A stretch of 64,000 nt of DNA from Thermodesulfobacteriota bacterium (GCA_030583865.1 CP129479.1:632744-696743); one strand, 5' to 3'. Positions 49,012-58,137 are shown, numbered from the stretch's first letter. A program made the numbers and translations. The notes: generated by a model from the sequence alone, not told the origin.

Positions 49012-49794
49012 ATGAAGCCGTTCCTTATAGCCGCAATTACGTTCTACATCCTGAGCGTAATCACCGTCATAGTCCACCACGCCTCCGGCTCGAAAAAGCT
49101 CGGGAGCGCGTCCAAATGGCTCCTGGTCCTTGGCCTCCTCGTCCATTCCGGGGGGCTCATCGAGCGCATAGTTACGACGGGCCATGCCCCGATGGCCTCC
49201 ATGTACGAAACTCTCGTCTTTTTCAGCTGGACGACCGTACTCGTGAGCGCGATCGTGATATTCAGGTACGACGAGCGGGAGACCGAGGTCATAACCCTGC
49301 CCGTGGCCGTACTCGCCCTCTTCTTCGCCCTCATGAACGAGAAGCCGGGCGGGCCGCTTACGCTCGTCCTCCGCACCATCTGGTTCGAGACGCACGTCAT
49401 ATCCTCGTTCGCGGCCTACGCGCTATTTACGCTCGCCTTTTCAGGGGCGGTCATATACCTCTGGAAGAAATGGAAGGGGGTCCAGGCGGAGGACATAAAG
49501 AAGTTCCAGGAGATAGCCGCAAAGAGCATACTGTGGGGCTTCTTTTTCTTTTCCGCCTCAATGTTCGCCGGGGCGGTGTGGGCGTATCTCGCCTGGGGCA
49601 CCTACTGGCTCTGGGAGCCGAAGGTCATATGGTCGTTCATAGTCTGGTTCTATTACGCGGGGGCCATGCACGCGTGGTACGTGAGGGAGTGGCGCGGCGT
49701 GGGGCTCTCCATCGCTACGGTCCTGGGCTTCTTCGTGGTCCTATTCACCTATCTCGGCGTTTCCCTCCTCATGAAGAGCAGCCACAGCTTCTAG
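49012..49794 (+). CDS. ccsB: CcsB/CcmC-type cytochrome c biogenesis protein
   Basis: A 260-residue inner-membrane protein with about eight spans. The Trp-rich haem-handling segment WAYLAWGTYWLWEPKVIWS, with conserved His in GHAPMASMYE, ETHVISSF and AGAMHAWYV, identifies the haem-handling protein superfamily of system II (CcsB/ResC) biogenesis. It exports and presents haem for attachment to apocytochromes such as those at 3881 and 10266. CcsA/CcmC-like naming is possible. A family A repeat follows by one base. Confidence 0.87.
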   Translation: MKPFLIAAITFYILSVITVIVHHASGSKKLGSASKWLLVLGLLVHSGGLIERIVTTGHAPMASMYETLVFFSWTTVLVSAIVIFRYDERETEVITLPVAVLALFFALMNEKPGGPLTLVLRTIWFETHVISSFAAYALFTLAFSGAVIYLWKKWKGVQAEDIKKFQEIAAKSILWGFFFFSASMFAGAVWAYLAWGTYWLWEPKVIWSFIVWFYYAGAMHAWYVREWRGVGLSIATVLGFFVVLFTYLGVSLLMKSSHSF

Positions 49795-49795
49795 C

Positions 49796-49963
49796 AGGCT
49801 GCTGAAAAAGTCCATCTGCGTCGAAGGCTACGTCGCTGGCTACGAAGGCGTACACGAAAAGTACGCCTCATTCCTCGCTCCCCTGTTCCTAATGGGGCCT
49901 CGCATCTGGAGCTTTTTGAGCAGCCTGAATAAAAACGGAGTTTTTCAGCAAGCTGATAGACGC
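49796..49963. repeat. Family A palindromic repeat, copy A4
   Basis: Left arm AGGCTGCTGAAAAAGTCC, right arm GGAGCTTTTTGAGCAGCCT, inner GGCGTAC/GTACGCC and tail TTTTTCAGCAAGCTG. It starts one base after the ccsB stop codon. Confidence 0.85.
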
Positions 49964-49979
49964 GTATTAATAGCCCTTT

Positions 49980-50729
49980 TCAGCCCTTTCCCTTTCTCCA
50001 CCACATGACAGCCGACCTTTTGTGGAACTTCGCAAGCAGCACGCCCTTTTTCTTGACGAGCTTGCCTCCGAGATAGTCCCTTAGTTTCCTGTCGTGCTCC
50101 TCGGTCACGATGCCGATGTACTCCTTCCAGAATTCCACGGCCTCGTCCAGGTTCTCGAAAGGCTGGTCGAAATCGTATTCGATTATCTCGACGTTCGCAA
50201 AGACGCCGAGCGAATGGAGAGCGGAGTAGGTCTTGAAGTAGTCGGCCCTCTCGCCGAAAGGCTTGTTGAAGAGGAGCGGATAGAGCTCCCTGTAGTAGAA
50301 CTTGTCGGCCATTGGGTCGGCGTTCTCGATGATGAATACCGCCTTCCTCGCAAGGCGGTCCATCTCCTTCAGGTTCTCCTCGGGGTCGGAAAGGAGCGTG
50401 GGGACGTTCGCGCAGATGACCGCGTCGTGCTGCTTTATCTCCACCTTCCCCCATTCCGCCTGAACAGGCTTTATGCCCCGTATCCTGTCCCTTGCCATGT
50501 CTTCCCTGAGTATCTCGATCATGGCAGCCGAAGAGTCGAGCGCAGTCACTCTTTTCCCGGCCTTCGCAAGCGGCATGGCAAGAGTGCCGCACCCAGCGCC
50601 TATGTCGAGGAAGGTCTTCGCGTCAGCGGCCCTCGTGAGTATCACGGAGAGGGCCTTCTCGGGGAAATCGGTGTGGTCGAGCCCCTTCCTGTACCAATTG
50701 GCCTTAAGCCTGTTCCAGAAACCCTGCAT
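49980..50729 (-). CDS. Class I SAM-dependent methyltransferase
   Basis: A 249-residue methyltransferase with motif I FLDIGAGCGTLAMPLAKAG, the acidic ribose-binding VTALDSSAAMIEIL and HDAVICANVPTLL in place of motif IV. The C-terminal ~100 residues are family-specific and basic at the end (KRSAVMWWRKGKG). The substrate is unknown. It follows the AsmA-like gene by 17 bases on the same strand and probably shares its transcript. Confidence 0.82.
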   Translation of the reverse strand: MQGFWNRLKANWYRKGLDHTDFPEKALSVILTRAADAKTFLDIGAGCGTLAMPLAKAGKRVTALDSSAAMIEILREDMARDRIRGIKPVQAEWGKVEIKQHDAVICANVPTLLSDPEENLKEMDRLARKAVFIIENADPMADKFYYRELYPLLFNKPFGERADYFKTYSALHSLGVFANVEIIEYDFDQPFENLDEAVEFWKEYIGIVTEEHDRKLRDYLGGKLVKKKGVLLAKFHKRSAVMWWRKGKG

Positions 50730-50746
50730 GGGGACTACCCTCCTCC

Positions 50747-53700
50747 TTATTCGAATAGTTTGAACGGGGCCCTCAAGAGCCTCTCGATGATGCCGAAGAT
50801 GTTCCTTCTTATGGATTTCACGGGCATGGGCGTGACCGACGGCTTCCTCAAGTCGCCTTCCATCTCGAAATAGAGGCTCACGGTGCTGTCATCGTCCCCT
50901 GTTATCACCCAGCCCGCAAGCGGTATGTTGGATATTAGCCTGTCCAGGGTGACGAACGGGTGCAGCGCGATCGTAGCGTCTATGGCCAGCGCCGGGGTGC
51001 TTATCTCGCCTACGGCGGACATGCGCATGACGTTGCTGTCGAGGAAGAGGTCGTCCGTCGAGATAACGCCGTCAGTCATCATGAAGCTACCATCTATGCC
51101 CCTGTGCGGCAGGCCCGAGCCGCGCAGCAACTCGTCTATCGTGAGTATGTTCACTATGGCGAAGATGTCGGATATGAAGCCGAAACGCCAGAGCCTGCCG
51201 CCTCCCGTGGCCAGGGCCGCATAGCCGTTAAGTCCCTGCCGGAAGGGCTCGGCCCCCCTCGTGCCCGAGAGGAGCAGGCTTCCGCCGAGGGCGCCGGAGA
51301 GGACCCGCCTTTGAACGCCAAAGGCCTCAAGCATGCTCCGCGTCTGTACATTGGCAAGGTTGAGGTCAGTCGTGAAGACGAGGGGCTCGTCCTTGTCGAT
51401 GAAGTATATCGCGCTCCCTGAAATTGTCCCCTCGTGCATGTTGATGGACGCCGGGTTGAAAATGGCGATATTCCTCCCTAGCTCGACGTTCGTAGAAAAG
51501 GACTCGAACCGGTGGCCCCAGAGGGTCCCTTCCGCAGCGCTTATCGAGCCCGCGCCATTAAGCTTTACCGCTTCCCTTCGGAGCCTTTCCCGGAACCCCT
51601 CCCCTCCGTCTTCCTTCTCCTCTCTCTTCCTCGGGAGGACGTCCGTTATATGGAAACTGGGGAAGTCTATTGAGAAGCCCACGATCCTTTCAGCGATATT
51701 GACGAGGTCTATCCTCCCGCTCATGCGCGTTGAGCCGGTTGCGATATTCCCTATCAGGAGAGAGGCGCTGTTGCCATCGAGCTCGGCTGTCGCCTCCACG
51801 TTCTCTACCGGGTTTTTAAGCAGCTCGGTCTCGAACCGCCCATCCCTTATGCCGACCGCTCCTTCATAAACCGGCCTTTCTCCAGGCGACTTTTGAGTCC
51901 TCACGGAAAAAGAAACGAGGCCCGATGACGGGAAGTCCCTCCTGAGTAGCGGGGAGACCTCGTCAAGGTCGGCTATGAGAAGCCCATCGGATTTGATGGA
52001 GAGGGCGTAATCGCCCGCGCCCCTGAACGAGCCGCTCCCGCTTACAGCCGACCCCCCCATGTTCACGCCGGCCTCTTCGATAACGGTCTCCCCGTCCCTC
52101 CGCCCCCCCGCGGCGTTTGCGCGGAGCGGGAAGCCTTCGGCCTTCTCGACCAGCCTCCCGAAGGATACCCGGGAGCCTGTAGCGTCGACCTCGGCCCTTG
52201 CGCTCCAGTCTTCCGGCCTGCCCTCAGCCGCCAGGGAGAACGGCATTGCCCCGGCGACCACGATGTCGTCCCTTTTTATAAACGCCTTGAGCGTTTCGGC
52301 ATTCAGGCCTCCGCTCGCAGTCAGGTTAAAGCGCGGGCCGGGCCTCCTGTAGCCTTCGACAACGCCGGAAAGGGCGACGGTCGAGCCCTCGACGATCGCC
52401 CTTGATTCATGTACGCGGAGAGTGCCTTCATCGAACGAGGCCTTTGCGTCAAGGGAGCTTATTCCTGCGGGTATGCCCTCGTATGAGAGCGCGCCTTCCC
52501 TTATTACGGCGTCCCCTGAATATTCAAGCGGAACCCTTTTCCGCAGCGCCCCTGAAATACTGGCGTTCAAAAGCATGCTCCCTGTAACGTCAGCCTTTTC
52601 GAGCCTTTTTCTGGCCTCCCCTTTGGCGAAGCTCTGTATGAGGCCTGCGGTCTCTTCCATGTCCATCGACGCCTCGAACGAGGCGTCGAACGGCGCATCC
52701 CCTGAAAGGTCCTTTGCCGTGCCGCCGAGGCGCCTTACTATTTCTTTTCCGTACCTCCCGGAGAAACCGGATACGGTCAGGGCCGAGTCCTTGAAGGAGA
52801 CCTTCCCGGATATGTCCTGGAAGGGCTTTTCGAGCCCCTTGTACCTGAACGCCGCGTTGTCGATGGACGCGGAAGCGGACGCGCTTACCTGTCCATCAAG
52901 GATGGGCTGCATTTTAAGCTCATCCAGGCGGCCCGCCATCCTCAGCTCGTCAAGCGTTACGGTGCCGCCGAGAGGCACGATCGTCTCTATCCTTTCAGCT
53001 GCCCTCGCCGGCATGGCCCTTATAGGCAGGAATTCAAGGAGTTTTTCGAGCGGGACCGGGCTCGTAAAGGCCTCGAGGGAAAAGGTCCTCTCGCCTCCCG
53101 GGCCGCTTACCTCGAACCGGCCCTTCACCCTGAACCCGGCCATCTCTATATCTATCTCCTCAAAGGCGAGGCCGGTCTCCTCGGCCTCCTCGCCGCGTGA
53201 CACCCTCATGGTCCCCGAGCCCGACGGCGATACTATAGGTTCCCTGAAAAGGGAAGGGAGCGAGGCTTCAAGCCCACTGTACGAGAGGTCGGCCCTCAGC
53301 ATGTCCTCTTTGTTAATGACATAGGAGAGGTCGAGGTCCACCCTGCCTTCGACGGACGCGCCCGGGACCTTCTCACGTATGTAGGGGTTGAAGGCGGAGA
53401 GCCGAAGCCCCTCGACAGACCCTCGCCCGTTTACGGAACCTTCCTCGTCTATCTTCCCCGAGAGGGCGAGCGGCGTTGTAGGCAGGAGCGTCCCGTCCGC
53501 GCCGAAGGTATATACGTCCCCGGTCCTTTCCGCCATCGCGTTGATCCCAGAGACCTCGAACCGCGCGGCCCTTTCAGGGAGCTCGTCAATAAAGACCGCC
53601 CGCCCGTTCCTCAAGTCGAGCGTCTTTACGAACACCTCCCGCTCGCGGTCCTCCTCGGGCGGCCTTTCGACCCCGAGGAACCTCGATATGTTCAGGGTCC

Positions 53701-54073
53701 CGTCGCCGTACCTCCTGAGCACAAGGTCGGGGTTTGCGAGCTCAAGCTTCTGGAAAACCGCATGCCCCCGGAGGAGCGGCAGGAGAGAGAGCCTGGCATG
53801 CGCGCGGTCCGCGGTAAAAAGCGTCTCGCCCCCGTGGAGGACCTCTGCCCTTGAGACTTCGAGGTCGGGGCTGGGAAGCACCTTGAGGACGACCCTCCCG
53901 AGCCGCACCTCGCCGTCAACGCGCGACTCGATAATCGATTCTATCCTGTGCGCATACCTCGTGAGGTCGAGCGGCATGAAAAGTAGATAAACGAGTATAG
54001 AGAGCGCCAGTACCGAGGAGCCGATTACCAGCCAGGGGAGTATCCGCCTTTTTTTTCGGGTCTGGTCTTCCAA
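50747..54073 (-). CDS. Large AsmA-like protein
   Basis: A 1108-residue protein with one N-terminal membrane anchor (LPWLVIGSSVLALSILVYLLFM) and then a very long beta-rich chain. The first domain has VLKVLPSPDLEVSRAEVLHGG and LSLLPLLRGHAVFQKLELANPDLVL, typical of AsmA/TamB-class envelope proteins. The C-terminal AsmA-like part has LLSGTRGAEPFRQGLNGYAALATGGGRL. Such proteins form hydrophobic grooves spanning the periplasm and move lipids to the outer membrane. The length and low sequence conservation fit. Its exact subgroup is not certain. Confidence 0.82.
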   Translation of the reverse strand: MEDQTRKKRRILPWLVIGSSVLALSILVYLLFMPLDLTRYAHRIESIIESRVDGEVRLGRVVLKVLPSPDLEVSRAEVLHGGETLFTADRAHARLSLLPLLRGHAVFQKLELANPDLVLRRYGDGTLNISRFLGVERPPEEDREREVFVKTLDLRNGRAVFIDELPERAARFEVSGINAMAERTGDVYTFGADGTLLPTTPLALSGKIDEEGSVNGRGSVEGLRLSAFNPYIREKVPGASVEGRVDLDLSYVINKEDMLRADLSYSGLEASLPSLFREPIVSPSGSGTMRVSRGEEAEETGLAFEEIDIEMAGFRVKGRFEVSGPGGERTFSLEAFTSPVPLEKLLEFLPIRAMPARAAERIETIVPLGGTVTLDELRMAGRLDELKMQPILDGQVSASASASIDNAAFRYKGLEKPFQDISGKVSFKDSALTVSGFSGRYGKEIVRRLGGTAKDLSGDAPFDASFEASMDMEETAGLIQSFAKGEARKRLEKADVTGSMLLNASISGALRKRVPLEYSGDAVIREGALSYEGIPAGISSLDAKASFDEGTLRVHESRAIVEGSTVALSGVVEGYRRPGPRFNLTASGGLNAETLKAFIKRDDIVVAGAMPFSLAAEGRPEDWSARAEVDATGSRVSFGRLVEKAEGFPLRANAAGGRRDGETVIEEAGVNMGGSAVSGSGSFRGAGDYALSIKSDGLLIADLDEVSPLLRRDFPSSGLVSFSVRTQKSPGERPVYEGAVGIRDGRFETELLKNPVENVEATAELDGNSASLLIGNIATGSTRMSGRIDLVNIAERIVGFSIDFPSFHITDVLPRKREEKEDGGEGFRERLRREAVKLNGAGSISAAEGTLWGHRFESFSTNVELGRNIAIFNPASINMHEGTISGSAIYFIDKDEPLVFTTDLNLANVQTRSMLEAFGVQRRVLSGALGGSLLLSGTRGAEPFRQGLNGYAALATGGGRLWRFGFISDIFAIVNILTIDELLRGSGLPHRGIDGSFMMTDGVISTDDLFLDSNVMRMSAVGEISTPALAIDATIALHPFVTLDRLISNIPLAGWVITGDDDSTVSLYFEMEGDLRKPSVTPMPVKSIRRNIFGIIERLLRAPFKLFE

Positions 54074-54116
54074 GAAAGCGCCTTTCGGATGAAGGTGCCC
54101 TAAAGGGTTTCAGGTT

Positions 54117-54265
54117 TAAGGCAAACACTAAAAATTGATCTTTTCCCCGGACTCTGTGTCAGGCCGGGAATAAAAATGCTCACATATTATCATATATGCT
54201 CCGCTTTTTTATTCCCGGCCTTCCTTGATTTCGGGAAAAATCTCTAATTTTTAGAGGTTGCCTTA
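54117..54265. repeat. Family B palindromic repeat, copy B9
   Basis: Ends TAAGGCAAACACTAAAAATTG and TTTTTAGAGGTTGCCTTA are complementary at the outer eight bases. The right end reaches the TAA stop of the minus-strand DUF3047 gene. Relative to that gene it is inverted compared with the other copies. Confidence 0.87.
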
Positions 54266-54955
54266 AGGTTTTTTTCCGTAAGGCGGGGCGTTAGAAAAGC
54301 GGATATCCCCGATAAAGGATTCCGCCGAGCTCCTTGTGTCATCGGAATCTATCATGACCGAAACCTTCCCGATCCGCGGGGGCTCTTCGTTGAAAAGCTT
54401 CTTGTAGTCCTCGTAGACGTTACGCGTTTCGCTATGCCAGGCTCCGAGCCCGTCAGGGCCGCTCTTCAATATTATATACCTCGTATTGCCTGTTTTCGTG
54501 CTTCTGACCGAGCTGCCCGCTGGGGCCGAGGTGTCCCAGATATAGCCCACCACCTTGCTGTTGACCGCGGCGGGCCACCTGGGGAAGATCACATAGACCT
54601 GCGCTGCCTGGTCGTCCTTCGATTTCTCCCGGACGTCAGCGCCCCGGGGAAGGCTCGCTACCTTCCATCTCCAGCTCAGATAGGGGTACTCCTTGAGCTC
54701 GAACTCAACGTCCTTGTAGAGCGCCGAAGAGGTACTTTCGCTCTTCAGGTGTATCGCAGGCCCGAAATCCTCCTGGACGACCTTGAAGTCGGCCTTGCCC
54801 TTCCACTCCTTCACCTGCCAGCCCTCGGGCGGCCCCTGCGGAGTTGGGTTTATGGGGACTTCGATGCCCCCTCCGGCAATGGCGTGGCCGAAAAGGAGGG
54901 AAGCGCCCAGCAGCGCCGCGACAAAGGCCTTAAGGCCTCGTGTTGACGGCGGCAT
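54263..54955 (-). CDS. Exported DUF3047 protein
   Basis: A 230-residue protein with a signal peptide (LKAFVAALLGASLLFGHAIA). The mature part has KDVEFELKEYPYLSWRWKV, DQAAQVYVIFPRWP, VVGYIWDTSAPAGS and VSVMIDSDDTRSSAESFIGDI, the DUF3047 pattern. Its function is unknown, and the fold is probably periplasmic and beta-rich. The start is uncertain: ATG 54955 gives a clean signal, while ATG 54991 and 55015 are also in frame; none has a strong ribosome site. Its stop lies in the end of repeat B9. Confidence 0.78.
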   Translation of the reverse strand: MPPSTRGLKAFVAALLGASLLFGHAIAGGGIEVPINPTPQGPPEGWQVKEWKGKADFKVVQEDFGPAIHLKSESTSSALYKDVEFELKEYPYLSWRWKVASLPRGADVREKSKDDQAAQVYVIFPRWPAAVNSKVVGYIWDTSAPAGSSVRSTKTGNTRYIILKSGPDGLGAWHSETRNVYEDYKKLFNEEPPRIGKVSVMIDSDDTRSSAESFIGDIRFSNAPPYGKKP

Positions 54956-55208
54956 TTTTGAATGGGTCCGTTCAGGCGAACATTTTTCCATCGCAGACGC
55001 CTTTATGCGCGGCAAAGGGGCCCGCGCGGTACTTTTGCCGTTTATTCGGGTAGTTACGGCTTCACAATCTTTGAGTATATATTAGAAATTCCCGGCCTGC
55101 AAGAGCCAATCCGGAGTCCTTGCCGGACGGTCAATTCGATTGGAGACGCTTTTTGCGGAAACCGACCCCGATCACGCCATGACACAAAAATGCCGTTACC
55201 TGAAGATT

Positions 55209-56339
55209 TCAGAACCCCGGTATAAGCCTTTTGAGCCAGCCGTCCCTCGGCGAGATGGCCCCCTCGGGGCATAGCTCCTGGCAGCAGTAGCACCTGATGC
55301 ACCTGTCGTACTCTATCTCGATCCGGGACGTCTTCTCCATTACTCCTGCCGGGCATACGCCCACGCATACGCCGCAGAGCGTGCAATTTTTATCGTCAAC
55401 ATGGGGCCTTGATGTCAGGGCCTTTCTCAGCGACCTGTCGAGAAACCCGGGGAAACCGGCGGCGAAGTTGACGTTCGACTGCGGGGGGAAGACGAAGTCC
55501 CGTATCCTCAGCCTTGCCGGGTCCTCGCCCGAAACCGCGACCCTCTCCGGCCTGCATTCAAGCCCCCGTTTCGAAGCGGCCCTGAGTATGGGAACGTCCC
55601 TCCATGATGCGCCGAGTACCGAGGCCGCGGTCGAATCCATCTTTACGCAGTCCCGGCCCGCGAATATGAGGCCGAGCTCCCTTGGCTCTCCGCTACCCGG
55701 GCCGTTTCCCTGCATTGCCACGACGCCGTCCATCACTGTGAGCCTGGGGGCGAGGTAAAGGGAGAGGTCGAGGAGCATGTCCGCGAAGTACCGGCTCTCG
55801 ACTCCGGCAGAGAGGTGCCACTGGGGCTTGAGCTTCCCGGGCACGCACCCGAAGAGGTTCTTTACCGCCATCGTAAGGTACATCTGTACGTGGGTCTTAA
55901 GCTTCGGGAGGTTTACTATTCCGTCGCACTCGATAGCCTCCTTCGCGACCTCGAGCCTCCTGAAAGTATGGCCGCCGGGGTTCTCGGCGATGACGAGGGT
56001 CGAAAGCTCTATTATCTCCACCCCCATCTCTTCCGCGATGTCGAGCACGCCGCACTTCTTGGCGACAGCCCTGGCGCTCCCGAAACCGGGGCTGTCGCCG
56101 ATTACAGGCGTCGCCCCGGCCTCTTTTACGAGCGCGAGCACTGCCCTCACGACCTCGGGGTGGGTCGTGACAGCTGCATCCCGGGGCTTTGCCGCCAGTA
56201 GATTGGGCTTTACCAGTATGCGCTCCCCGCGCCTTACGAAGCTTTCAATGCCGCCAAGCAGGCCTACCGCGTCCTCGACCGCCTTCATGACAGCGGCCCT
56301 TTCGTAGGAGGCGCATCTGGTTATGGATACGTCAGTCAT
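55209..56339 (-). CDS. DUF362 protein with C-terminal 2x[4Fe-4S] ferredoxin domain
   Basis: A 376-residue protein. The DUF362 domain holds RILVKPNLLAAKPRDAAVTTHPEVVRA, VIGDSPGFGSARA, VNLPKLKTHVQMYLTMAVKN and DGVVAMQGNGPGSG. The C-terminal ferredoxin module has CTLCGVCVGVCPAGVM and CIRCYCCQELCPEGAI. The cluster domain is at the C terminus, whereas in the 565-1668 gene it is internal. Biochemical role unknown. It lies 24 bases after the PD-(D/E)XK-like gene and is probably co-transcribed with it. Confidence 0.87.
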   Translation of the reverse strand: MTDVSITRCASYERAAVMKAVEDAVGLLGGIESFVRRGERILVKPNLLAAKPRDAAVTTHPEVVRAVLALVKEAGATPVIGDSPGFGSARAVAKKCGVLDIAEEMGVEIIELSTLVIAENPGGHTFRRLEVAKEAIECDGIVNLPKLKTHVQMYLTMAVKNLFGCVPGKLKPQWHLSAGVESRYFADMLLDLSLYLAPRLTVMDGVVAMQGNGPGSGEPRELGLIFAGRDCVKMDSTAASVLGASWRDVPILRAASKRGLECRPERVAVSGEDPARLRIRDFVFPPQSNVNFAAGFPGFLDRSLRKALTSRPHVDDKNCTLCGVCVGVCPAGVMEKTSRIEIEYDRCIRCYCCQELCPEGAISPRDGWLKRLIPGF

Positions 56340-56363
56340 GGAATGTGTTCCCCTTAATGCGAG

Positions 56364-57185
56364 CTAATCAGCCCAGAACGCGCGGGGCCGCAGGTGCTCA
56401 CGGACGCATAGCGCAAGGTTATTCACGAGCCCGGGGTGGCTGTTCGTGACGAATAGCCTCCCTTCGACCGTGAAGGTCTCTCCCTCTACCCTCTCGACGG
56501 CCCTGCCTTTGAGGAGGCCTTCGAAAAAGGGCATTATCTTGTCCTTCATCCTGAGGCGCGTATCCTCCAGGAATATCGCCAGCGAGGGGCGAAGCTCAAG
56601 GACCCTCCTTATGAACGCCGCTACCTCGGGCTCCTCTATGTTCTTCGGCGGAGAGGACTTTACCTCCACGTAGACGAGCCTCCCCTCGACCGACGCCACC
56701 ACGTCGTAGTCTCCCCCGGCCTCCCCGCCCTTGAGCCGCACGCCCCAGAGCGCGGGGGAGGAGAACTCCCTTTCAAAGACGTTCGCCACGAACCATTCGA
56801 GGGTGTCCCCGAAGCTGAAGACCGCCTCGGCCTTCAACCTGTACGCGCCGCCCCCGGTCTCTTCGATTACCTTCCTTTCAAGGAGGAACTTGAGATACCT
56901 TTCGACCCATTCGAGGCTCGAATACTTCAAGAGGTCGCCTGCCATGAAAGACCGCCTGTTCCTTATGACGTCCCTTACGAAAAGCCTGAATGAGTATTTC
57001 TTGAGCATCCCGTAGAGCTCGTCCTCGAAAGGCCTCTCAAGGTCCGGCGGGAAAAAGAGGTATTGGGTCGGGTCCGAGACGAGCACGTCGAACCCCCTCC
57101 TTGAGAGCATGGCGGCTACAGGGTGCGGAGCCTTGTCCCTCGCCTCCTTTTCCACCGGACCTCCGAGCGGGATTTTATCAAACAA
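56364..57185 (-). CDS. Uncharacterised protein with PD-(D/E)XK nuclease-like core
   Basis: A 273-residue protein not recognised by name. Residues about 75-115 look like a winged-helix segment (FMAGDLLKYSSLEWVERYLKFLLERKVIEE). Further on, GGDYDVVASVEGRLVYVEVKSSPPKN gives the D...E-x-K spacing of the restriction-endonuclease-like fold, with Asp near 157 and Glu-Val-Lys near 173-175. The N-terminal segment SRRGFDVLVSDPTQYLFFPP is unusual. A DNA-cleaving or DNA-binding role is possible. No restriction or mobile genes adjoin; the downstream neighbour is a DUF362 gene. Confidence 0.6.
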   Translation of the reverse strand: MFDKIPLGGPVEKEARDKAPHPVAAMLSRRGFDVLVSDPTQYLFFPPDLERPFEDELYGMLKKYSFRLFVRDVIRNRRSFMAGDLLKYSSLEWVERYLKFLLERKVIEETGGGAYRLKAEAVFSFGDTLEWFVANVFEREFSSPALWGVRLKGGEAGGDYDVVASVEGRLVYVEVKSSPPKNIEEPEVAAFIRRVLELRPSLAIFLEDTRLRMKDKIMPFFEGLLKGRAVERVEGETFTVEGRLFVTNSHPGLVNNLALCVREHLRPRAFWAD

Positions 57186-57295
57186 AACGGGTCAAGGGAG
57201 AAAAATCCGGTTTACCTCGGCCCACCTTTATTATATAACATCATGGCCCCGGCAAAAGGGGGAGTACGGGAAAGGACCGGTGCTATACTTAAAAG

Positions 57296-58120
57296 ATGGA
57301 AAGGCCGATACCTAAAAGGAAGTTCGGTAGGACTGGGGCCGAGGTGACCATACTCGGCCTCGGAGGCGAAGGGGTCCTGAGGACCTTCGGCAAGGAGAAG
57401 GAGGCGGACGCGCTCATAAACGCGGCCCTGGACCTGGGGATAAACTACATGGAATCCGCCAGGGCTTATTCAGGGAGCGAGTCCTACTTCGGCCTCTCGC
57501 TCAGGGAACGCCGGGACAAGGTATTCCTCGCGAGCAAGTCGCACGCCCGTGACAAAAAAGGCGCGCTTGAGCACCTCGGCGAGACGCTCCGGAACATGAA
57601 GACCGACTATCTCGACCTGTGGTATATCCACGACGTCAGGACCCCTGACGACGTAAGCCGTATATTCGCCCCCGGAGGCGCGCTCGAAGCATTCATCGAG
57701 GCCAGGGACAAGGGGCTTGTGAAACACATAGGCGTAACAGGCCATCAGGACCCGGCGGTAATAAAGGCCTGCCTCGAAGCCTTCGACTTCGACGCCGTAT
57801 TGGTCCCGGTAAATCCGGCAGAGCCCTTCTACAAGTGCTTTGTCGACGAGATTGTGCCGGTCGCCAGCGCAAAGGACACCGCCATAGCCGGCATGAAGGT
57901 CTACATGAAAGGCCTCTTCCAGGCCCCGAAAAGGCTTTTACTCAGCTACGCGCTCACCCAGCCCATCTCAACGGCCGTGGTCGGCTGCGACAATACCGAC
58001 CAGCTCACTGAAAACGCCGAAGCAGCAAGCGCCTTTCAGCCCCTTAAGCTCAAGGAGGCCCGCCGCTTCTCCCAGATGATCGAACCCTACGCACGCCAGC
58101 TCATGTACTATAAGCCCTGA
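57296..58120 (+). CDS. Aldo/keto reductase
   Basis: A 274-residue NAD(P)H-dependent reductase. FGRTGAEVTILGLGGEGVLR opens the barrel. The catalytic set appears as Tyr in ESARAYSGSE, Lys in LASKSHARD and His in LWYIHDVR, with HIGVTGHQD and AVVGCDNTDQLTEN later. It lacks the C-terminal ferredoxin extension seen in many anaerobe relatives. Substrate unknown. It ends facing the pirin gene, with a family C repeat between them. Confidence 0.87.
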   Translation: MERPIPKRKFGRTGAEVTILGLGGEGVLRTFGKEKEADALINAALDLGINYMESARAYSGSESYFGLSLRERRDKVFLASKSHARDKKGALEHLGETLRNMKTDYLDLWYIHDVRTPDDVSRIFAPGGALEAFIEARDKGLVKHIGVTGHQDPAVIKACLEAFDFDAVLVPVNPAEPFYKCFVDEIVPVASAKDTAIAGMKVYMKGLFQAPKRLLLSYALTQPISTAVVGCDNTDQLTENAEAASAFQPLKLKEARRFSQMIEPYARQLMYYKP

Positions 58121-58137
58121 CAGGCTGCCGGAAATTC

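Noticed and set aside
52422-53324. 300-codon plus-strand open frame inside the AsmA-like region
   Set aside because: It is antisense to the AsmA-like gene; the translation is Ser/Pro-rich without a domain.
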